From Mytilus trossulus (lineage: Eukaryota > Mollusca > Bivalvia > Mytilida > Mytilidae): a stretch of 64,000 nt of DNA. Shown piece by piece: positions 56,832 through 64,000 of the stretch (within the stretch, counting starts at the first letter, position 1; each line of letters starts with the position of its first letter). The notes below the pieces were generated by a model. The model was not told the DNA's origin. It did not search any database and saw only the letters and a program-made list of their open reading frames with translations. Location: assembly GCF_036588685.1 (NCBI RefSeq), contig NC_086378.1, positions 81,299,127 through 81,363,126 of the forward strand. Reading direction: 5' to 3'. Position numbers and translations under genes: made by a program.

Positions 56832-56986
56832 TTACCACTGGATCGATGTCTCTGCTGGTGGACATTTTGTCCCCGAGGACATCATCCGCCCAGTAGCAAA
56901 ACTACAATTGCATAAACTCACGAAGAACTAACAGGAAACTGGCTCGGACGTCGCCCAGTATAAAAAGGTCCGAAACAGACGTCACC

Positions 56987-57703
56987 ATGGACACGGTGTC
57001 GTCTGATACGGCAGGTGTCCCCTCATCACCAGACATGACAAATATCCCAAACACGACTCATTCAGATTATCGTCCTAGTGACAACAGCAATATTACACAT
57101 ATACAGCCTTGTGCAGTTCTCCTTAAAGACATTTTGGTTTTTGATGACACAGTACAACACTGTCGCATTTCAAAATGTGAGACCAAAGGCTGCAAAACTT
57201 GTGCTATTTTAATTACAGATGCTGAATTCACTAGCAATTTGACCAAGAAGTCATATTTTACCAGAAGTTACGATGATCTGAATTGTAAATCGATAAATGT
57301 CGTCTACGGATTAGAGTGCAACCTTTGCGGATTGGTATACGTCGGTGAAACGAAAGGAAGGCTAAACAAACGTATGTGCGGTCATAGATCAGACATTAAC
57401 CTCAATGCTAACTACATTCTATACCAGCATTTCAATCAGCTCGATCATTCCATCGTTTCTATGACAGTTCGAATTATCGAAAAAATATACCATAGCTCGA
57501 ACAATCCTAATCTTTCAGCGACTCTCCGTAGACAAAAAGAAGACTACTGGATTAGACAATTGGGAACTGCAACACCGTATGGCTGCAATGACAAAATTGA
57601 TAGTATAGGTATTCTATCTAGTCCTTCGTGTAACTCGGTGAATGTGATGAATATTTTCAACTCGACTCCTCGACGTAGACGTAGTCATGGCCATCGTCAT
57701 TAA
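56987..57703 (+). pseudogene. Naiad GIY-YIG endonuclease part
   Basis: 238 aa from an ATG in good context (gtcaccatgg). GIY-YIG core: VVYGLECNLCGLVYVGETKG (residues around 105-125), with the Cys pair CNLC and the His pair in CGHRSDI and YQHFNQLDH that make up the CCHH signature of Penelope endonucleases. Arg in 'KGRLNKRM' and the later Glu of the fold fit an intact nuclease. Upstream Cys residues (CRISKCETKGCKTC) form a further small metal-binding-type patch. The TAA at 57701 is followed in the same frame by the reverse transcriptase part, so in an intact element the two are one protein. Confidence 0.85.
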
Positions 57704-59846
57704 ACATCCCCCTCTCTGCATGATGTCTCTATTAATGACTTGCTGTCATACATACAAAAACCGTTAGGTATTCATCACATTCGCACGAAACTTTATTCAT
57801 TACCCCTTTCAAAACTTCATTCTCTGTTCAATTTATGTTTGGAATCCACTGTTACAAACCCTCATTCAAACCAATTCAAACTACAAGCTATAATTTCGGA
57901 TATTGCTAGTCACAGACTTTTCAAGCCAGTTCGCATTGGAAAAGATGAAAAAGAGAAATGCAAGAGAAGATCTTTTCTAAATCTTTCCTTTGCCAACAAA
58001 GGTCTCGATGGCGTCAACCTAGGCAATATCCTTCATCATAAATTAGTTCAATCGAAAATACCTCTTTATTTCAAAGACCAGTCTGTACCAATAATTTCTT
58101 ATACCTATACCAAACCTATTGCAACTAAAATTTTCAATTACAAACGCGTTTTGCATGATCTCGATATTGACGACTTCAAGTCTAAACCTCCTGATTGCAC
58201 TTGTGCTAGTTCCCAATTCACATATAATCCTGCTGGCCACGTTGTTACCGGTGACCTTATCATTGTTAATAACACTTCTCTACGAAACGTGTTATCGAAA
58301 GGTCCGAAATATCGTGAGCCTAAATTCATCAATTGGAAATACAATTTTAAAACTTTGATGGATTCAGTCGAGGATTATGCCAGGCAATGGGCTAAGCGCG
58401 AGAAGGAAGACGTAGACACTCTATCCGAATGGATTAAGGCAGTAAGGTCGTTAATACAAATCAGAATTAAGAAACTGAATGGGTCCATCAATGCCCATGC
58501 TACGTCAATCTTCAAAGATCCAAATGTTGCTAAACACCTATCTGACCTCCATGATAAATATGTTGTTGTCCCCGCAGACAAAGCCCCAAATAACATCGTT
58601 TTTGTCTTTAAAAGTCATTACATTAATTGCTTGATAAACGAATTAGGTATAGACAATTCACTTGGAAAACCCAACATATACCCTGACGACACTTACCAAA
58701 GAGGAAATCCTGGATAATCATAGGTCTGTTCTTTATTCCTTTGGTATTTCAACCAAAGATGAAGAACTGGATCTTCCATCACTGTATTGGATACCTAAAC
58801 TACATAAGTGTCCTTACAAACAACGGTATATTGCTGGGTCTTCCAAGTGCTCCACGAAACCCCTTTCTAAATTATTAACATCTATTTTATCAGCAATCAA
58901 AGACGGGCTTCAAAGTTATTGTGAAACTGCCTAGTCTAGAGGTGGCGTGAATCAGATGTGGATACTTAAAAATTCCAAAGATCTTTTAGAGTACATACAA
59001 TCTAACTCTCTTTCATCTTGTAACAGTATTAAAACATTTGACTTTTCTACTCTTTACACAAGTATTACTTTGCTTCATAAAAAAGAATGGCCAACGTAGA
59101 TACAAGTATCTTGTCTTAGGGAGGGATACATCCTACTTTGTAAAGAATCATTCTAATTCAAACAAAAATTTCTCTGAAACCGATATTATCAAGATGCTTG
59201 ATTTCTTGATTCACAACATATTTGTTACGTTCGGAGGACGTGTTTTTCAACAGACTGTCGGCATCCCAATGGGAACTACTGTGCCCCTCTACTTGCTGAC
59301 TTGTTTCTTTATTATTATGAGGCTGACTTCATGCAGGAACTTCTTAGGAAGAAAGATAAGAAGTTAGCAATATCCTTTAACTCTACTTTCCGCTATATAG
59401 ATGACGTTCTTTCACTAAACAATTCAAAATTTGGTGACTATGTGGATCGCATCTTTCCCATCGAATTGGAGATAAAGGATACTACAGATACAGTTAAGAC
59501 GGCTTCATATCTTGACTTACATCTAGAAATTGACAATGAGTGTCGGTTGAAAACAAAACTTTACGACAAAAGAGATGATTTCAGCTTTCCAATTGTGAAC
59601 TTTTCATTTCTAAGTAGCAACATTCCAGCAGCACCTGCATACGGGGTATATATCTCCCAATTGATACGATATTCCCGTGCTTGCATTTCCTATCATGATT
59701 TTCTTGATAGAGGGTTACTGCTCACAAGGAAGCTATTAAACCAAGAGTTCCAAATGGTGAAGTTGAAATCATCCCTTCGTAAATTTTACGGACGCCATCA
59801 CGAGTTGGTTGACCGTTATGGAATAACCGTTTCACAAATGATATAG
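57704..59846 (+). pseudogene. Naiad reverse transcriptase part, frameshifted
   Basis: Continues the endonuclease frame to about 58660 (CxC linker at about 58192-58206, ending near NELGIDNSLGK). It then shifts one frame through LPSLYWIPKLHKCPYKQRYI to a TAG at 58932, continues past it to about 59080 (FDFSTLYTSI, palm motif A region), and shifts again through QQTVGIPMGT (motif B). A last shift near 59285 restores a frame with FRYIDDVLSL, the YxDD catalytic motif (about 59385-59415). It ends at TAG 59844-59846 after a thumb-like helical region. At least three frameshifts and two stops; all main motifs remain legible. Confidence 0.85.
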
Positions 59847-59868
59847 GATATGTTCCTTACGTCGTAAC

Positions 59869-60169
59869 TACAATCCCCTTCCCTTTCATGAATTTGACCT
59901 ACCGAATTAGACTATTTACCGGATTTGTAATCACATAAGCAACACGACGGGTGCCGCATGTGGAGCAGGATCTGCTTACCCTTCCGGAGCCCATGAGATC
60001 ACCCCTAGTTTTTGGTGGGGTTCGTGTTGTTTATTCTTTAGTTTTCTATGTTGTGTCATGTGTACTATTGTTTTTCTTTTTGTCTTTTTCATTTTTAGCC
60101 ATGGCGTTGTCAGTTTGTTATAGATTTACGAGTTTGACTGTCCCTTTGGTATCTTTCGTCCCTCTTTTA
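59869..60169 (+). repeat. Right pseudo-LTR of Naiad element
   Basis: Begins 23 bp after the final stop codon and ends 'tcgtccctctttta'. Direct copy of 56533-56831. Confidence 0.9.
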
Positions 60170-60419
60170 CAGATAATTTCCATAGCAGGGAGGATACGAG
60201 AATCATAATTCAATGTAGAGTTATCCATATTTAGCATGCAGTGACAGCTTATATTAGTATATACTGTTCATGAGGTAAGACAAAACGAGTCCCTCAAAAT
60301 TAATAGCCATTGTTTGGAATATCTTCAATAGATTGAAATACTCCTCAATTTGCCACCGGCATACTTTTTTTTAAATTAATAAGGTAAAATTGTATTAGTG
60401 TTAATAAGAAAATTCAAAG

Positions 60420-60545
60420 CAGACGTTTTGGTTTGCCACGGTCGTTCCGGCAATACTGTTATTTTGGTTTGGCCTCAGTCGTTTCGGCCACACTGCCATT
60501 TCGGCAAGCCAACAGTCGTTTCGGCCATATATACTACCAATTCGT
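60420..60545. repeat. Degenerate 'gtcgtttcggcca' tandem motif
   Basis: Five or six variants of 'cagtcgtttcggcca' in about 110 bp. Related phrases recur at 60870-60885 and 61430-61485 ('gtggccgaactggtactgtt', 'gccgaaacgtct'), bracketing the LINE remnant. Confidence 0.5.
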
Positions 60546-60576
60546 CCATACTTTGTTAAGTCGTTACCTACTTGAC

Positions 60577-60872
60577 TTAATCCACTTCGTCCCATGGGGG
60601 ACATAGGGCGACTACAGTAGCTTTCCATCTTTTCCTGTCCTTGGCTAGTTTCTTTGCTTCACCCCATGTTTTTCCAATTTTCTGAAGATCAGATGTTAAA
60701 TCTCTGTGCCAGGTGGATTTTGGTCGCCCCCTTTTACGATGCCCTTGGGGATTCCAATCTAGTGCCTGTCTTGTTACATTTGTGTTGCTTTTACGTAAAG
60801 TGTGTCCAATCCATTTCCATCTTCTTGTTGTTATCGTTCTTTCTATTGGTTCTTGTCTTGTCCTTTTAAGTC
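60577..60872 (-). pseudogene. 3' coding tail of a non-LTR retrotransposon
   Basis: The minus strand reads RTITTRRWKWIGHTLRK, LDWNPQGHRKRGRPKSTWHR, DLTSDLQKIGKTWGEAKKLA, KDRKRWKATVVALCPPW and ends EVD-stop (TAA at 60579-60577). 'W-I-G-H-x-L-R-K ... G-x-R-K-R-G-R-P-x-x-T-W' followed by 'DRxxW' is the conserved C-terminal end of LINE polyproteins of the RTE-like type. An in-frame stop lies just beyond 60872, so only about 95 codons remain: a 5'-truncated copy. Confidence 0.8.
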
Positions 60873-61155
60873 GTTACGGCCATGGTTTATATTGTTATAA
60901 AGGGATGAACATTATTTCTAGACACCGACGTTGAAAATCATTGAAATGAAAAGTTTATGATTGTTGTATTACGAAAATTCGTAAAAAAGGTGATTACATG
61001 CATTATAAGTAAATAGGAAGTTTTTCATACACCAAAAAGATATGATAGTTATGATGGTTATTATTTATTTTAAAAAGCGAAGAAAAGTGATGTTTTTATC
61101 TTATACAATGTATGTATATGTATGTGTCTGTTCTTACATAAAATAATACAATTAT

Positions 61156-61273
61156 AGGGGCAGATCCAGCAATATTTAAAAGGGAGTTCCAACCATCTCT
61201 GCCCTTTGAAAAGCATTGATCGTTGAAAAGGTGTTTTCCCATTCCTTGACCCCCTCTTTTTGATCCACTACTG
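61156..61273. mobile_element. 118-bp MITE, AATAT-type target duplication
   Basis: Flanked by AATTAT on both sides (61150-61155, 61274-61279). Ends 'aggggcagatccagc' and 'tttgatccactactg'. Its interior resembles 44750-44920. Confidence 0.65.
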
Positions 61274-61279
61274 AATTAT

Positions 61280-63290
61280 CCCTCTTATCATTTGTTTAAC
61301 ATTTGCATAAAGTAATTATGCTGACGGTATAGTAACTACTGAGAAAATTCAAAACAAGAAATTATTTGTTATGTTATTGTTGTTTTTTCATAGTTAGATA
61401 TAATATGTTGAGAACAATGTGAATTAGTGTGGCCGAACTGGTACTGTTGCCGAAACGTCTCAAAAGCCCCGAAATATCTAAAGCATATTTAAGAAAATTG
61501 ACCATATCATATGAAATATTTTTAAATCTTATTTGATTATCACTAAATATATTTACTTTAAAACAAGCACGCTATTGATCTGATGAACCGGCACAGACTG
61601 AATTCGTGCTAGAAAAGGTCAAGTAACGGTATTATCCCAGTTGAATGATTCAATCGAAGAGTTAAAATAACACATTCTTTTCCTATTGATAATTTTCCTT
61701 TTCTTGATAAATATTCAGGACAGCTGATCTTAAATTATAAATGACTTTTTGTGAGAGAAAAAAAAAAAATTCCCACGAAATGATACCGAAAATATGACAC
61801 GAGCCATTATTTGGCCTTTTCAAATTGAGTGGAAACAAAACTTTGACCTTTTCAAAACTATACTAACTTTATTCAGATACAGGGATAAGATACTGTATAT
61901 ATATATATATATTGTATTATGTCACCGTAGTACAGTAATGTCATTTGTGATGTCACTGTGTCCTAATTGATGAATTTGACCAAAAAAAATATACAAAAAG
62001 AAGATGTGCTATGAATGAGACATTCTCCACAAAAACCAAATGACGCAGAAATTAACAAGGTAATTCGACATGTAGATGGATATTTTACATATTACTTGTA
62101 CAGCCTAAAAAAATACTAACACTGGTCTTTACTGAAATATATCTGTTTCCAGTAAATATCTTAGTATTAACATGTCGGTCAAGACAAATTATGTTTTTTT
62201 ATATCTCAAAATGAGGCAATTAGAGCAGTGTTGCCTCCTCAAAGGAAACAAGGTACCACATGTAAACACCGCACTAAATGTGTGAGGCAAAATTCAAAGA
62301 TTTTGCAGCTCAGAGCTTGATTGAAAATGTGTCATGATGTTGCCCTCAAGATATTTGTTTGGTTATTTCAGTCGGGGTGTTGCTGCATCTGGGATCAATC
62401 GTTGACGTATTCCCCTTATGTATGCATTGTAAAAGTTCAAATGTAATTTAAAATTCCAGAGTAAAATAGTATCTACCAGTGGCGGATCCAAATATTTTCC
62501 TAAGGGGGCCTACTGGAAGCCTACGAGAGGTCCAACTCAAGTCAAACTTCATTGAAATCGAAATTCCTTTAGCACATGGTTCCTTTACATATATTTCAAA
62601 TAATTTTCCGATCTTGAACGTATTCGTGAATGAAACAACTACAGCGGTAAATATTGAATGAACTTCTTTATATGACCAAATGTAGTACAATGAACCTGAC
62701 ATTAACAAGAATAAATACCGACCTATAGAGATAACACAGCCAAATGTGTTTCATTAGTAAAAATAGTGTAGGCGAATATACAATTGAAAATTTACATGAA
62801 ATAGACTTTCATTGATAAACTTTCATATAATTCAATCTTGAACTGGTCGAATTTATCAAGATAAAGTACTATAAAAAGCTGTTACTTATATATAACGCTG
62901 CATAAGTAACAATATATATTTTACATTCCGCTACAAAATTAATCATTTGTGTGTCGTTAATTTTGTTACCAGTTCCATTCTTTGAAATTTTTACTTCTTG
63001 ATAACCCGGCATAATCTTGAAAATAACATGGAGGTCAGTACTATGGTCATGATTATGACCTTGATCCAAGCTAGGTTACAACTGATGCCAATGCTAAAGA
63101 AAAATCTTGTACTAGAAGCTGTTACCTTGCCAGGTGTAAAACGGTGACTTGAATAGGGAGAAGGTTTGGTACCATTAAAACGTTTAATACCGCTGCAAAT
63201 GTGTGCACCTGTCCTAGGTCAGGAATCTGATGTACAGTAGTTATCGTTTGTTTATGTAGTTCATACGTGTTTCTCGTTTCTCTTTTTTAT
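61280..63290. other. Non-coding, scattered repeat fragments
   Basis: An inverted family A fragment at 61997-62060 ('agaagatgtgctatgaatga'), a (ta)n run near 61895, and a 'cagtggcggatccaaatatt' MITE end near 62477. No exon is supported; short open frames here have no recognisable product. Confidence 0.35.
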
Positions 63291-63292
63291 AT

Positions 63293-63485
63293 AGATAAGA
63301 CCGTTGATTTTCCCGTTTGATTTTTTTTACATTACTCATTTTTGGGGCCCTTTATAGCTTGCTGTTCGGTGTGAGCCAAGGCTCCGCCTTGAAGGCCGTA
63401 CCTTGACCTATAATAGTTTACTTTTATGAATTGTTATTTGGATGGAGAGTTGTCTCATTGACACTCATACCACATCTTTTTATAT
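63293..63485 (+). repeat. Interspersed repeat, family A
   Basis: Full copy with 'gaccgttgattttcccgttt', 'cgttcggtgtgagccaaggc' and 'gagttgtctcattgacactc'. A small inverted piece follows at 63868-63910 ('gaagatgtggtataattcag'). Confidence 0.7.
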
Positions 63486-64000
63486 CTATATCTTGTTCGG
63501 ATCTTTGGAATGCCGTCCGATTCATAATTACATGTGGCATATTCATGACTGAAGGGCGTGGCCTAAATGATGCTGATATTTCTGCTTAAATCTTTTCTAG
63601 GCTATACTTTCTACTGCATGTTTAGGAAAAAGTAAGAGGTCTAATCTACAAATTTATCACTCATCACTAAAGGTGCTATAATTATTACCTTAACCCAATA
63701 TAATTATAGTAAGGTCAAAATTACAGTTGTCACTGACAAAGGTATAGATTTCAGGAGAAACACTTGTTCCAGTTATTGTTGACCGAGGGTTTGTCGAGAT
63801 GGATTCAAGAAGGAACGTGCACTTTTCGAGTCATAAATTGTATGAGATCACATGACTCTATGAATAAGAAGATGTGGTATAATTCAGTGCCCATGAGACA
63901 ACTCACCACATATCTTTTTTAGAAAAAATGAATCTGTATATTTTATGTTTAAGCCCAGAAAATATTATATATCTACGTTTATTGTAAAAGCATTGAAAAT

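Larger units (their letters stand above)
56533..60169 (+). mobile_element. Penelope-like retroelement, Naiad type
   Basis: Two direct repeats (pseudo-LTRs) at 56533-56831 and 59869-60169, about 97% alike by eye, enclose a coding region with a GIY-YIG endonuclease first and a reverse transcriptase after it, linked by a CxC motif (PDCTCASS). N-terminal endonuclease, CxC linker and pseudo-LTRs are the published marks of Naiad elements, which are abundant in invertebrates including bivalves. Frameshifts near 58660, 59080 and 59285 and stops TAA 57701 and TAG 58932 make this copy inactive. None of the disrupting stops is TGA, so selenocysteine recoding, known in some clam Naiads, does not explain them. 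It lies on the same strand as ATMIN, 1.8 kb beyond its stop. Confidence 0.88.

Noticed and set aside
57701-58934. Selenocysteine recoding of stops in the Naiad element
   Set aside because: The disrupting stops are TAA and TAG, and frameshifts are also present. Only TGA could be recoded, so plain decay is the simpler reading.

Overview
The window looks like nuclear DNA of a marine bivalve, most likely a mussel (Mytilus or a close relative). Coding exons are short, bounded by GT/AG introns and scattered through AT-rich DNA. The spacers are full of short interspersed repeats that I know from mussel genomes: family A carries a 'gtctcattggcaatcatacc' block, family B a run of 'gacggacgaacg' plus 'ggtggggcat', family C 'gttgttgtctctttgacaca'. 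There is no sign of operons, ribosome binding sites or CRISPR. All gene models below were spliced by eye from reading-frame continuity and GT/AG sites.

Layout. 1-3.8 kb: repeats, a large inverted repeat and the wreck of a secreted coiled-coil protein gene. 4.37-10.37 kb (minus): a nine-exon gene for an unrecognised helical, charged protein of about 419 aa. 10.4-15.8 kb: repeats, small satellites and a hammerhead-ribozyme-bearing element. 15.83-22.96 kb (minus): an ABHD4/ABHD5-type alpha/beta hydrolase (378 aa). 24.8-29.4 kb: an inverted-repeat transposon, then three tandem units of about 885 bp carrying perfect nuclear-receptor half-site clusters. 29.84-38.88 kb (plus): a second ABHD4/5-type hydrolase (380 aa), head to head with the first and with the same six-exon structure. 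38.9-45.3 kb: repeats, a second hammerhead-type element and a possible alternative 3' exon. 45.29-54.70 kb (plus): an ATMIN/ASCIZ orthologue (922 aa) with four zinc fingers and about 19 TQT dynein-light-chain motifs; its first intron is packed with nested DNA transposons. 56.5-60.2 kb (plus): a decayed Penelope-like retroelement of the Naiad type (GIY-YIG endonuclease before the reverse transcriptase, 300-bp pseudo-LTRs). 60.58-60.87 kb (minus): the 3' coding tail of a non-LTR retrotransposon. The rest is repeats.

How it fits together. The two hydrolases are a divergent paralogous pair. Both keep the Ser-Asp-His triad and an HX4D motif, but only the plus-strand copy keeps the Trp-rich N-terminus that anchors ABHD5 to lipid droplets. 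The repeat array between their starts holds DR1 and ERR-type sites, so shared lipid-responsive control is possible but unproven. The ATMIN gene is independent of them. Intron size throughout comes largely from transposable elements, several with clear target-site duplications (8 bp for hAT-like and MULE elements, TAA for Harbinger-like MITEs).
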